Counted from the stretch's first letter, positions 1 through 8,105 are shown. The stretch is 64,000 bases of DNA from Microlunatus flavus (GCF_900110855.1 NZ_FOFA01000003.1:124001-188000), one strand, 5' to 3'. Notes: a model not told the origin generated them from the letters alone. A program made the numbers and translations.

Positions 1-1279
1 CCGCGGACGGCTGCGCCGGCTGCCCGGCCTCGGTGACGACGACCGCCCGGTCGTCGCCGTCCTGGGCCGGCTCGGCCTGCTGCGCCTCCTCGGAGGACGC
101 GGCCTGCTCGGCCGGGAGGGTGGGGGCGGAGTAGCTCTTGAGGATCGTGCGGTCGTCGCCGTCCTCGGGCACGTCGGCCACCTCGGGCGCCGGCGCCCGA
201 CCCGACCCGGAGGCCTGCGGCCGGTCCTCGTCGAGGTCGGGGAAGGACGACGCGGTCTGCTGGGCGAGCTCGGACAGGCTCGCGAGCTGGCTGAGCACGG
301 CCTGCTTGCGCTGCTGGAGCAGCTCGGTCTCGCGCCGCAGCTGCTGCTTGCGCCAGGAGAACTCCTGCTGCGTGCGCGCGGTGATGGCGGCGGCCTGCTT
401 GCGCGCGGTCGCGATGCGGTTCTCGGCCTCGGCGATGGCGTTCGCGCGGACCTGCTCGGCCTCGCTCACCGCCTCGGCGCGGATGCGCGCGGACTCGGCG
501 ATGTCGGCCTCGAGGCGCCCGGTGGACTGGGTGTGGTGATCGGCGGCCTCGGCGAGCATCGCCTTGGTCTGGGTGGTCAGCTCGTCGTGCTCGCTGCGGG
601 CCCTGGCCAGCGCCTCCTCGCGCTCGCGGGCGACGTCGGCCCGCGCCTCGGCGACCTCGCGCTCGACCTCGCGCCTCAGGCCGTCGGTCTCCAGCCGCGC
701 GCCCTCGCGCAGCGACGCCGCCTCGTGCTGGGCCTGCAGCCGCAGGGACTCGCCCTCGCGCCGCGCGGCGTCGAGCAGCGCGGCCGCCTCGGCCTGCGCG
801 CGCTCGACCTGGCCCGCGACCTCGCCCTGCAGCCGGGAGCGGAGCTCGCTGATCTCGCTCATGCCGCCGCTGCGCAGCTCGCCGCTGTCGCGCTCGGCCT
901 GGTCGCGCAGCTGGGCCGCGTCGCGGCGGGCCTCCTCGCGGATGCGCTCGCCCTCGAGGGTGGCCGCGGTGGTCAGGTCGTTCGCCTGCTCCTGGGCCAG
1001 CCGCAGGATCTCGTTCGCGCGCCCGCCGAGCCCGGCGTAGTCGACGTCCTCGGGGTCGACCTCGCGCAGCTTGCTCTCGGACAGCTCGTCCTGCAGGCCG
1101 GTGACCTGGCGCTCCAGGTCGGCGGCGTGCGCCCGCGACTGCACGACGCTCGCCTCCAGCGTGCGGACGTAGTCGTCGACCGCCTGGCGGTCGTAGCCGC
1201 GCAGCGCGCTGGGGAAGTTCCCCGCGGCGCTCGCGGTGTCCTCGAACAGGCCGAGACCGGCGTTCTCCGAACGGGCCAT
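1..1279 (-). CDS. Scy/FilP-like coiled-coil protein with DivIVA-like N-terminus (C-terminus cut by window edge)
   Basis: The reading frame is open from an ATG at 1279 to the window edge (about 426 residues, 3' end missing). Residues 20-45 contain a DivIVA-type motif (FPSALRGYDRQAVDDYVRTL). The rest is almost unbroken heptad-rich coiled coil, dominated by Ala, Glu, Arg and Gln, ending in an acidic Pro/Ala-rich stretch. A GGAAGG ribosome site precedes the ATG. Family knowledge: actinobacterial proteins of this type (Scy, FilP, often misnamed cellulose-binding protein) are cytoskeletal or polar-growth scaffolds. In Streptomyces scy and filP lie beside the methylmalonyl-CoA epimerase gene, as here. 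The scaffold role is inference; the coiled coil and motif are seen directly. Confidence 0.8.
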   Translation of the reverse strand, partial: MARSENAGLGLFEDTASAAGNFPSALRGYDRQAVDDYVRTLEASVVQSRAHAADLERQVTGLQDELSESKLREVDPEDVDYAGLGGRANEILRLAQEQANDLTTAATLEGERIREEARRDAAQLRDQAERDSGELRSGGMSEISELRSRLQGEVAGQVERAQAEAAALLDAARREGESLRLQAQHEAASLREGARLETDGLRREVEREVAEARADVAREREEALARARSEHDELTTQTKAMLAEAADHHTQSTGRLEADIAESARIRAEAVSEAEQVRANAIAEAENRIATARKQAAAITARTQQEFSWRKQQLRRETELLQQRKQAVLSQLASLSELAQQTASSFPDLDEDRPQASGSGRAPAPEVADVPEDGDDRTILKSYSAPTLPAEQAASSEEAQQAEPAQDGDDRAVVVTEAGQPAQPSA

Positions 1280-1359
1280 GTGTGACGTTCCTTCCCCGAG
1301 CCGCGCTCGCGCCCCGACCCCCCGTCGGGTGCACGTCCGGGTCGACTCCTCCGGTCGCC

Positions 1360-1857
1360 CTACGGAACCGCGACCTCCACCAGCTCGAGCAGGACGCCGC
1401 CGGCGTCCCTGGGGTGGACGAAGTTGATCCGCGAGCCGCGAGTGCCCGATGCGGGCCGATCATAGAGCAGACGCAGGCCCCGGGTGCGGAGCTCGGCGCA
1501 GGCGTGGTCGAGGTCGGCCACGCGGTAGGCGAGCTGCTGCAGCCCCGGGCCGGACCGTTCCAGGAAGCGGGCGAGGGGCGAGGCGTCGTCGAGCGGCGCG
1601 AGCAGCTGGACCTGCGCGGCGCCGTCCACCGGGCCGCCGGGGGAGGCGGGTGCCGGGGCGGCGGCGAGCATGGCCTCGGCGACGCCCTGCTGCTCGTTGG
1701 TCTCGCGGTGCACGAGGACGAGGCCCAGGACCTCGGTGTGGAAGCGGATGGCCTCGTCGAGGTCACGGACTGCGATGCCGACGTGGTCCACGGCGACCAC
1801 GCCGGGGACGCCGGGAACGCCCGCGCCGACCGGTGCGCCCCGCCCCTCGTCCGCCAC
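1360..1857 (-). CDS. mce: methylmalonyl-CoA epimerase
   Basis: A 165-residue vicinal-oxygen-chelate (glyoxalase-fold) protein. VDHVGIAVRDLDEAIRFH opens the first beta-alpha-beta module and INFVHPRDAGGVLLELVE closes the last, with the metal-binding His and Glu of the family. It interconverts (2R)- and (2S)-methylmalonyl-CoA in propionyl-CoA metabolism. The GTG start is chosen because a TACCGT -10 box (1864-1869) ends 6 nt upstream, as for other leaderless genes here; a second in-frame GTG just before the VAVDHVG motif is possible. It is divergent from meaB, which serves the next enzyme of the same pathway. Confidence 0.9.
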   Translation of the reverse strand: MADEGRGAPVGAGVPGVPGVVAVDHVGIAVRDLDEAIRFHTEVLGLVLVHRETNEQQGVAEAMLAAAPAPASPGGPVDGAAQVQLLAPLDDASPLARFLERSGPGLQQLAYRVADLDHACAELRTRGLRLLYDRPASGTRGSRINFVHPRDAGGVLLELVEVAVP

Positions 1858-1863
1858 GGCACC

Positions 1864-1869
1864 ACGGTA
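1864..1869 (-). promoter_or_regulatory. -10 box of mce, leaderless arrangement
   Basis: TACCGT on the minus strand lies 6 nt before the GTG of mce. No ribosome site fits between them, so the transcript probably starts at or next to the start codon. Confidence 0.5.
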
Positions 1870-1918
1870 GGCCGGGTGCGGGGCCCGGGCGGCGCGGCCC
1901 TGCGAGACTGGGCCGGCC

Positions 1919-2875
1919 ATGGTGACCGTGACCGACCCCGACGCGCTCGTCGACGGCGTCCGCGCAGGCCGGCCCCGAGCCGTCGGGCGGGCGATCAGCC
2001 TCGTCGAGGCCTCCTCGCCGCTGGTGCCGGCGCTCGTCGCGGACCTGGCCCCCGACACGGGTCGCGCCCTCGTCGTCGGGCTGACCGGCGCTCCCGGGGT
2101 CGGCAAGTCGAGCGCCGTCGGCGCCCTCGTGACCGCGCTGCGCCGCGGTGGGGAGCGGGTCGGGGTGCTCGCGGTCGACCCCACGTCGCCCTTCTCCGGC
2201 GGCGCCGTCCTCGGCGACCGCGTCCGCATGCAGGAGCACGCCCTCGACCCGGGGGTCCACATCCGCTCGATGGCGACCCGCGGCGACCTCGGCGGGCTGG
2301 CGGTCGCGGTGCCGGCCGCACTGCGTGTGCTCGACGCGGCGGGCTGCACCACCACGCTCGTGGAGACGGTCGGCGTCGGGCAGTCCGAGGTGGCGGTGGC
2401 GGCCACCGCGGACGTCACGCTGGTGCTGCTGGCGCCGGGCGCCGGGGACGGCGTCCAGCTGGCCAAGGCCGGGGTGCTCGAGGTCGCCGACGTGCTCGTC
2501 GTCACCAAGGCCGACCGCGACGGGGCCTCCGCGCTGGCGGCTGAGCTGCGGGCCATGGTCAACCACTCCCAGCGCGCGCCGGACGCCTGGGCGCCCCCGG
2601 TCGTGCTGCTGTCGAGCAGCGAGGGCACCGGCGTCGAGGACGTGCTCGCCGCCGTCGAGGCGTTCGTCGGCCGCCAGCGCCGCACCGGGGGCTGGGCCAC
2701 CCGCCGTACGCGCCGGGCGCGCGGCGAGGTCGAGCAGCTGGTCCTGGCGCAGGTGCGGGCGCGGGCCGCCCACGGTCGGGCCGACCTGGACCGCGTGGCG
2801 GCCGAGGTGGCCGCCGGCCGGCTCGACCCCTACGCGGCGGCGCGCGAGGTGCTGGACGGCTCGCAGCCGCGCTGA
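1919..2875 (+). CDS. meaB: methylmalonyl-CoA mutase-associated GTPase MeaB
   Basis: A 318-residue P-loop GTPase of the MeaB/ArgK (MMAA) family, full length for the family. Walker A is GAPGVGKSS near residues 57-65, the DPTSPFSGGAVLGDRVRM segment is the family signature, ETVGVGQSE is the G3/switch region and TKAD is the base-specifying motif. MeaB proteins load and protect adenosylcobalamin on methylmalonyl-CoA mutase in the cytoplasm. Its divergent neighbour is the epimerase of the same pathway; the mutase itself is not in this window. The start may be ATG 1919 or the following GTG 1922. Confidence 0.93.
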   Translation: MVTVTDPDALVDGVRAGRPRAVGRAISLVEASSPLVPALVADLAPDTGRALVVGLTGAPGVGKSSAVGALVTALRRGGERVGVLAVDPTSPFSGGAVLGDRVRMQEHALDPGVHIRSMATRGDLGGLAVAVPAALRVLDAAGCTTTLVETVGVGQSEVAVAATADVTLVLLAPGAGDGVQLAKAGVLEVADVLVVTKADRDGASALAAELRAMVNHSQRAPDAWAPPVVLLSSSEGTGVEDVLAAVEAFVGRQRRTGGWATRRTRRARGEVEQLVLAQVRARAAHGRADLDRVAAEVAAGRLDPYAAAREVLDGSQPR

Positions 2876-2986
2876 CGACGAGCCGACGCTGCGGCGTGGC
2901 ACCGCGACACGGGGCGCGGCGTGCAGCATGATTCTGCGCGGGCCGACGACGGCCCGCCGGCGTGCTGCGACGAGGAGGTGGACCGC

Positions 2987-3154
2987 GTGACGAAGTGGGT
3001 GAAGCGCTTCCTGTTCGTGCTCGTCGTCGGCTTCTGCCTGTTCTACGTCGTCAACCAGCCCGAGGGCGCGGCCGCGGCGGTGCGCACGGCGTTCCTGGCC
3101 GTGGGCAAGGCCTTCGGCTCGATCATCACGTTCTTCACCAGCCTCGCCTCCTGA
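2987..3154 (+). CDS. small single-span membrane protein of unknown function
   Basis: A 55-residue protein starting at GTG 2987, 6 nt after a strong GAGGAGGTG ribosome site. Residues 5-21 (KRFLFVLVVGFCLFYVV) form a clear transmembrane helix, followed by a second amphipathic or hydrophobic stretch. It sits 15 nt before the PH-domain gene and is probably co-transcribed with it and the MarR gene. I believe similar small proteins precede PH-domain genes in other actinobacteria, but no function is known to me. Confidence 0.75.
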   Translation: MTKWVKRFLFVLVVGFCLFYVVNQPEGAAAAVRTAFLAVGKAFGSIITFFTSLAS

Positions 3155-3169
3155 CGCGTCGCCGGTCTC

Positions 3170-3697
3170 GTGATCGCCTGGCTGGACCCGCACGTCGACC
3201 AGTACCTGCTGCGCGCCCAGAACGAGTACGTCGTGCGTGAGGTCCGCAAGCACTGGGCCGCCAGCGCGTTCGCCTGGGTGCGGCTCGGCGTCGCCGTCCC
3301 GCTCGCGGTGAGCGCGTTCGCGTACGCGGGTCCGGTGCGCTGGGTCGTGCTCCTGGCGGGGCTCGCGCTCGGCGGGCAGGCGCTGTTCCGGGTGCTGGAC
3401 GAGTACCGCGACCGGTTCGTCATCACCAACATGCGCGTGTTCCGGGTGCACGGGACCTTCAGCACCCAGCGCGCCAGCGTCCCGCTCGGGCGCATCCTCG
3501 ACATCACCGTCAAGAAGCCGCTGCTCGGGCGGCTGCTGAACTACGGTCACTTCGTGTTCGAGTCGGCGGCCCAGGTGCAGGGGATCAGCGAGATCCGCTT
3601 CGTCGCCGACATCGACGGCCGGGACGCGGTGCTGCAGGACACGATGCAGCGCGCCGGCCTGCGCGCGACCGCCCCGGCCCAGGACGACGGCACGTGA
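3170..3697 (+). CDS. bacterial PH-domain membrane protein
   Basis: A 175-residue protein with two hydrophobic segments (about residues 37-65) followed by a bacterial pleckstrin-homology-type domain. The signature is DRFVITNMRVFRVHGTF, then VPLGRILDITVKKPLLGRLL and a VFESAAQ strand, as in YdbS-like proteins. The start is GTG 3170. The gene overlaps the MarR gene by 4 nt (GTGA), so the two are translationally coupled. The function of this family is unknown; membrane anchoring with a cytoplasmic PH-like domain is inferred from the topology. Confidence 0.8.
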   Translation: MIAWLDPHVDQYLLRAQNEYVVREVRKHWAASAFAWVRLGVAVPLAVSAFAYAGPVRWVVLLAGLALGGQALFRVLDEYRDRFVITNMRVFRVHGTFSTQRASVPLGRILDITVKKPLLGRLLNYGHFVFESAAQVQGISEIRFVADIDGRDAVLQDTMQRAGLRATAPAQDDGT

Positions 3698-4239
3698 GCG
3701 CCGAGCCCGACCCCGGAACGGCCGCGGCCGCGGTGCGGCGTCGCCCGAGCCTGCCGTTCGACCCGATCGAGGCCGCGGCGGGCCTGTGGTCGCAGCACTG
3801 GGGCGACGTCCCGCGGATGCGGGCGGTGACCTCGCTGATGCGGGTGCACCAGCTCGTGCTGACCGAGCTCGACGAGCGGCTCCGGCCGCTCGGGCTGACC
3901 TTCGCCCGCTACGAGGTCCTGGTCCTGCTGTCCTTCTCCCGGCGTGGTGCGCTCCCACTGGGCAAGATCGGCGAGCGGCTGCAGGTGCACGCCACCTCGG
4001 TGACGCCGCTGGTCAAGCGTCTGGAGGCGGCCGGGCTGATCCGGCGTACGCCGCACCCCGAGGACGGGCGCGCGGTGCTGGCGACCATCACGCCCGAGGG
4101 GCGCGACCTCGTCGAGCGCGCGACCGAGGTGGTCATGGGTGCGCGGTTCGGCCTCGGGTCCCTGAGCGACGAGCAGTGCGACGACCTGACCTCGCTGCTG
4201 ACCCCGCCGCGCGAGGCCGCGGGCGACTTCGAGGTGTGA
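3694..4239 (+). CDS. MarR-family transcriptional regulator
   Basis: A 181-residue winged-helix protein. The first 40 residues are an extension, followed by the dimerisation helix (LMRVHQLVLTELDERLRPLG), the recognition helix region (GKIGERLQVHATSVTPLVKRLE) and the wing (GLIRRTPHPEDGRAVLATIT). It is coupled by a GTGA overlap to the PH-domain gene. MarR proteins usually sense small aromatic ligands or oxidants and repress nearby genes; the target here is unknown but may be its own operon. A strong hairpin ends the unit at 4251-4309. Confidence 0.9.
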   Translation: MSAEPDPGTAAAAVRRRPSLPFDPIEAAAGLWSQHWGDVPRMRAVTSLMRVHQLVLTELDERLRPLGLTFARYEVLVLLSFSRRGALPLGKIGERLQVHATSVTPLVKRLEAAGLIRRTPHPEDGRAVLATITPEGRDLVERATEVVMGARFGLGSLSDEQCDDLTSLLTPPREAAGDFEV

Positions 4240-4250
4240 CGCTGCACCGG

Positions 4251-4309
4251 CGAAACGCTGAGGGACGACGGCCCGGAACTCGATCCGGGTGTCGTCCCTC
4301 AGCGGTTCG
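4251..4309. terminator. large two-stage hairpin between convergent genes (bidirectional terminator)
   Basis: CGCTGAGGGACGAC (4256-4269) pairs perfectly with GTCGTCCCTCAGCG (4291-4304). Inside it CCCGGA (4272-4277) pairs with TCCGGG (4284-4289), and outside it CGAA pairs with TTCG. It lies 12 nt after the MarR stop and 31 nt from the DUF3349 stop on the other strand, so it can terminate both transcripts. There is no U-tract, which is usual at this GC content. Confidence 0.75.
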
Positions 4310-4339
4310 TGCAGGTCGGCGGCTCGGCCGAGCGGTGGC

Positions 4340-4645
4340 TCAGGCGGCGCCGCGCGGGTCGGCCAGGGGCCACCCGCCCCGGGCGAGGCGCTCACGGACG
4401 CGGGCGACGTCCTCCTCGCAGGGCAGCTCGTCGATCACCTTGGTGATCACCGTGCCGATGTCGGCGTCGTCGACCGGCAGCCGGCCCTCGCGGACCAGCT
4501 CCGTGGCCACCGCGCGCACCTCGTCGTGGCTCAGCCGTCGCGCCAGCACCGCGATCAGCGGCACGTAGTCGTTCGCGGGGATGCCGTCGGGGTAGCCGGC
4601 GCGCAGCCAGCCCACGACCGAGGACACCCAGCCCGTGAGACCCAC
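4340..4645 (-). CDS. DUF3349 family protein (copy 2)
   Basis: A 101-residue soluble helical protein with the DUF3349 pattern: WLRAGYPDGIPANDYVPLIAVLARRL near the N-terminus and a terminal ARVRERLARGGWPLA. It is clearly paralogous to the gene immediately upstream, which has WLEAGYPDGIPPQDRFPLVAL and SARLAAGGWPLA. The start is GTG 4645, 4 nt after the stop of its paralogue, so the pair is one transcript formed by tandem duplication. The family is common in actinobacteria and of unknown function. Confidence 0.85.
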   Translation of the reverse strand: MGLTGWVSSVVGWLRAGYPDGIPANDYVPLIAVLARRLSHDEVRAVATELVREGRLPVDDADIGTVITKVIDELPCEEDVARVRERLARGGWPLADPRGAA

Positions 4646-4649
4646 GGCC

Positions 4650-5003
4650 TCAGTCCGTGGGGTCCGCGGCGTCGGCGAGCGGCCAGCCGCCCGCCGCGAG
4701 CCGGGCCGAGACCCGGGCGACGTCCTCGGGCGACGGGGACTCGTGCAGCTGCCGCGCGACGAGCTGCTCGATCTCGGCGGCGGTGATCGGGTCGTCGCCC
4801 CGCGTCTCGAGCGCGCCGGGCGCGGTGAGGTCGGCGACGATCTCGTGGGTCTGCTCGTCGGTCAGCCGACGACGCAGCAGCGCGACGAGCGGGAAGCGGT
4901 CCTGCGGCGGGATGCCGTCGGGGTAGCCCGCCTCCAGCCACTGCAGGACGCGGACGACGACGTTCGGGGTCTCGGTGCTGGTGGGGCTGTCGGTGCTGGT
5001 CAT
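4650..5003 (-). CDS. DUF3349 family protein (copy 1)
   Basis: A 117-residue member of the same family as its downstream neighbour, with a Ser/Thr-rich N-terminus (about 14 residues) and the conserved GYPDGIPPQDRFPLVALLRRRL and GGWPLAD segments. ATG 5003 is preferred over the in-frame GTG 5009 because GAGGTG is spaced 4 nt before it. The upstream gene ends 7 nt away, so both DUF3349 genes appear to be transcribed with the PiT transporter. A link to phosphate uptake is only inference from position. Confidence 0.82.
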   Translation of the reverse strand: MTSTDSPTSTETPNVVVRVLQWLEAGYPDGIPPQDRFPLVALLRRRLTDEQTHEIVADLTAPGALETRGDDPITAAEIEQLVARQLHESPSPEDVARVSARLAAGGWPLADAADPTD

Positions 5004-5010
5004 GATCACC

Positions 5011-5286
5011 TCACCCGAAGACCTTGATGCCGAACCCGCCGGCGACGATCAGGAAGATGCCGAAGAGCACCGCCGCCACGCACACCGCGAAGAGCACGGT
5101 CGAGCCGGCCCGGCCGGCGCCGGTGGGCGGGGAGGAGTAGGTCGAGCCGTCGGCGGCCAGCGTGCGGCCGTTGCCGAGCACCCGGATGCCGAGCGCGAAG
5201 ACGGCCGGCAGCCCGGCGCCGAGGACGATCCCGGCGACCAGCACCTGCCAGAGGGCCTCGAAGGCCTTGAGGAAGATCTCACCCAT
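5011..5286 (-). CDS. small two-span membrane protein downstream of PiT
   Basis: A 91-residue protein starting at ATG 5286. There are two transmembrane segments (about residues 15-37 and 62-86) separated by a polar loop rich in Gly, Ser and Thr. It lies 20 nt after the PiT stop and 7 nt before the first DUF3349 gene. The arrangement suggests an accessory subunit or companion of the transporter, but I recognise no characterised homologue. Confidence 0.72.
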   Translation of the reverse strand: MGEIFLKAFEALWQVLVAGIVLGAGLPAVFALGIRVLGNGRTLAADGSTYSSPPTGAGRAGSTVLFAVCVAAVLFGIFLIVAGGFGIKVFG

Positions 5287-5306
5287 GATCAAGTCTCCTG
5301 CGCTGC

Positions 5307-6509
5307 TCAGACGCTGACGGTGGAGCGGGTCTCGGCGGTCTCGGACTTCGGCGCCAGACCACCCTCCCACTCCTCGTTGACGTTGTTGTGGTCGATCTTG
5401 GTCTTGCGGGAGTGCCGGAACATCAGCCCGGCGGCCGCCACGAGGACGACGAAGACGAGGCCGATGCCGGCCGCGCCGCCGATGCCGTGCGCGACGGCCC
5501 AGCAGATCGCGCCGACGACCGCGGCGGCCGGGAGGGTGATCAACCAGGCGACGACCATGCGGCCGGCCACGCCCCAGCGGACCTGCGCGCCCGGCTTGCC
5601 GACGCCCGAGCCGAGGATGGAGCCGGTGGCCACGTGCGTGGTCGAGAGCGCCATGCCGAGGTGGCTGGAGGACAAGATCACGGCGGCGGAGGCGAACTCG
5701 GCGGCCATGCCCTGCGGCGAGCTGATCTCGACGAGACCCTTGCCGAGCGTGCGGATGACGCGCCAGCCGCCGATGTACGTGCCCGAGGCGATGGCGAGGG
5801 CGCAGGCGATCTTGACCCACAGCGGGATGCCCTCACCCGGGTTCCAGCTGCCGTACGCGATCAGCGCGAGCGTGATCACCCCCATCGTCTTCTGGGCGTC
5901 GTTGGTGCCGTGCGCGAGGGCGACGAGCGACGCCGACCCGATCTGTCCCCAGCGGAAGCCCTTCTCGCGGCTGTCGGCGGCGACCCGGGCGGTGATCTTG
6001 AAGACCGTCCAGGTGCCGAGCGCCGCGACGAGCCCGGCGACCACCGGTGAGGCGAAGGCCGGGATCACGACCGAGGAGATCACGCCGTCCCACTTGACGC
6101 CGCCGAGGCCGAGCGCGGCGATGGCCGAGCCGATCAGGCCGCCGAACAGCGCGTGCGACGAGGAGGACGGCAGGCCGAGGAGCCAGGTCACGAGGTTCCA
6201 CAGGATGCCGCCGACGAGCCCGGCGAAGACGATCGTGAGGATCGGCACGCCCATGAGCTCGGGGATCGGGGCCCCGTTGGAGCCCTGGATGCTGATGATC
6301 TTGTTGCTGACGGTCAGGGCCACCTCGATGCTGAGGAAGGCGCCGACGAGGTTGAGCACCGCGGCCAGGACGACGGCGGTCTTGGGCTTGAGGGCACCGG
6401 TGGCGATGGACGTGGCCATCGCGTTCGCGGTGTCGTGGAAGCCGTTGGTGAAGTCGAACGCCAACGCGGTGACGACGACGATCACGAGGATGAACAGCGC
6501 TTCGGTCAC
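5307..6509 (-). CDS. pit: PiT-family inorganic phosphate transporter
   Basis: A 400-residue polytopic membrane protein of about ten helices. It has both halves of the PiT signature: FTNGFHDTANAMATSIATGA near residue 20 and VALAHGTNDAQKTMGVITLA near residue 200, plus the GxPSSSSHAL and STTHVATGSILGSG repeats. PiT carriers import metal-phosphate complexes coupled to protons. The GTG start at 6509 follows an AAAGAT -10-like box by 6 nt with no ribosome site, so a leaderless mRNA is likely. Longer starts would add a Pro/Arg-rich, non-membrane leader that lacks family support. Confidence 0.92.
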   Translation of the reverse strand: MTEALFILVIVVVTALAFDFTNGFHDTANAMATSIATGALKPKTAVVLAAVLNLVGAFLSIEVALTVSNKIISIQGSNGAPIPELMGVPILTIVFAGLVGGILWNLVTWLLGLPSSSSHALFGGLIGSAIAALGLGGVKWDGVISSVVIPAFASPVVAGLVAALGTWTVFKITARVAADSREKGFRWGQIGSASLVALAHGTNDAQKTMGVITLALIAYGSWNPGEGIPLWVKIACALAIASGTYIGGWRVIRTLGKGLVEISSPQGMAAEFASAAVILSSSHLGMALSTTHVATGSILGSGVGKPGAQVRWGVAGRMVVAWLITLPAAAVVGAICWAVAHGIGGAAGIGLVFVVLVAAAGLMFRHSRKTKIDHNNVNEEWEGGLAPKSETAETRSTVSV

Positions 6510-6662
6510 GGCTCGATCTTTGGGTCGGGGGCCTGGGGAAATCCACCTGGGAACGTCCCCCGCGCGATGATTCATCCACTGTTCACCGACTGGTCCGTCA
6601 CGCGACACCGGACGGCCGGCGACGGGCGTCGCGACGACCGGCCGGGAGCGCGCGGGACCGGC

Positions 6663-7823
6663 TCAGGTGAGGTAGAGCAGGGGCGTGCCGGGCAGGCGCG
6701 CAGGCACCTCGGCCTCGAACCACGACCGCAGCGCACGCATGGTCTCGGTGGGGTAGACGTACTTGACCCCGCCGAACTTGGACCGCTTGGCGCGTCGTGC
6801 GTCGACGTCCATCTCCAGCTTGGTGCGCGGGTACCAGGACATCAGCACGTCGCGGCTGCCGGGGGTGAAGCGGTGCGTGATCACCTCGACGGTCAGGTCG
6901 ACCGGGTGGCCGGCCGCCTCGACCGGCGCGAGCACCGCGCGGACGTCGTCGAGCAGCTGCCCGTACGTCTCCCGCCAGCCCTCGACCGGCATCACCGGGG
7001 CGATCGTAAGGCCGACCGGGTAGCCGGCGGCCGCGAGGGTGGCCAGCGCGCGCAGCCGCGCCGGGACGGGGGCGGTGCCGCCGTCGAAGCGCGCGGCGAC
7101 CTCGGCGGCGTTGACCGAGAAGCGGGCGCGCGTCCGGCCGCCGTGCGGCAGGGCGGCCAGCTCGGCGACGTCGTCGAACTTCGTGGTGAAGCGGAGGCTG
7201 GCGCCGTCCCCGTGCACCCCGGTGCCGACCTGCGCGACGGCTGCGGCGAGCGAGCCCGTGACGTGCTCGATCCCGAGCGGGTCGGTGTAGCAGGACAGCT
7301 CGAAGGTCGTCCCCTCGTGCCCGCGCGCCGCGGTCCCGCTGGTCACGTGGCCCTGCCCGGTGAGCCCGGCGATCGGGGCCAGCACCTCGTCGAGGTTGGC
7401 GTAGACGCGCGTGATCGGGGGGCCGGTGAGCGAACCGGCGAGGTAGCAGTACTGGCAGTGGGCGGGGCAGCCGCGGGCCAGGTCGATGCGCCAGTCCGCG
7501 CTCGGCGGGATCGGCTGCGGCTTGCGCGCGCTCGGCGGGGCCACGACGACGGCGAGCGTCGACTTGGCCCACGCGTACGCCTCGCGCTCGTTGGCCGTCC
7601 GCGGCGGCACGATGCGCCCGACGGTCTCGACCTCCTCGACGCCGGCCTGGGCCGCCCGCCGCAGGACCTCGTCGGTGTGCGGCAGCCCGACGGCGGCCTT
7701 CGTGACCAGGACGCGGCGCGGCGTCCAGCGGCGCACGCGGGGCGAGCCGGGCCCCGGCTCGGCGGGGGCAGGGGTGGCGGGAGCGGGGTCGACGGAGGCG
7801 GGGGTGGACGGTGCTGAGATCAC
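6663..7823 (-). CDS. spore photoproduct lyase family radical SAM enzyme
   Basis: A 386-residue radical SAM protein. The cluster motif is CPAHCQYC (Cys 119, 123, 126; CX3CX2C, as in spore photoproduct lyase). Downstream ELSCYTDPLGIEH places a Cys near 178, where spore photoproduct lyase has its hydrogen-donating Cys (AACTSD in Bacillus). The first 30 residues are Pro/Ala-rich and probably disordered. The start is GTG 7823 after an AGGAG ribosome site. The family repairs thymine dimers of the spore type by reversal. Nothing else here suggests sporulation, so the substrate in this organism is open. Confidence 0.8.
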   Translation of the reverse strand: MISAPSTPASVDPAPATPAPAEPGPGSPRVRRWTPRRVLVTKAAVGLPHTDEVLRRAAQAGVEEVETVGRIVPPRTANEREAYAWAKSTLAVVVAPPSARKPQPIPPSADWRIDLARGCPAHCQYCYLAGSLTGPPITRVYANLDEVLAPIAGLTGQGHVTSGTAARGHEGTTFELSCYTDPLGIEHVTGSLAAAVAQVGTGVHGDGASLRFTTKFDDVAELAALPHGGRTRARFSVNAAEVAARFDGGTAPVPARLRALATLAAAGYPVGLTIAPVMPVEGWRETYGQLLDDVRAVLAPVEAAGHPVDLTVEVITHRFTPGSRDVLMSWYPRTKLEMDVDARRAKRSKFGGVKYVYPTETMRALRSWFEAEVPARLPGTPLLYLT

Positions 7824-8105
7824 GAGGGCTCCTGCCCGGGTGACGCGCGACGTGTGCTCGGCGTCCCACCGGAGGGTGACAAACGGCGACTTTTAGCGGC
7901 GATTGCTTGTTCAACATCAACATCCGCGATAGGTCTGTCATTCCGGGCACCGCGGCGCATTCGGGGGGACGTGCTCGCGGTGACCGGGGCTCGGGGGGCG
8001 GGAGGCCGGTCCCTGGCGGGGGAGCCCGGTCGACCACGGTCGACGGGACGGCCGCCGGGGGCCGGTCCGGCAGGCGCGTGGTCCGGCGCCTGGGGAGGGG
8101 AGCAG
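7824..8105. other. divergent intergenic region with an AT-richer core
   Basis: This 282-nt gap separates the divergent radical SAM and sensor kinase genes. The part at about 7878-7940 (ACTTTTAGCGGCGATTGCTT and the following AACATCAACATCC) is much less GC-rich than its surroundings and is the likely promoter area for both. TTGTTC followed 17 nt later by TAGGTC is a weak candidate promoter for the kinase. The open reading frame upstream of 8106 does not look like protein. Confidence 0.4.

Noticed and set aside
6510-6608. N-terminal extension of the PiT transporter
   Set aside because: The extra 33 residues are Pro/Arg-rich and not membrane-like, and the GTG at 6509 has the -10 box 6 nt upstream.
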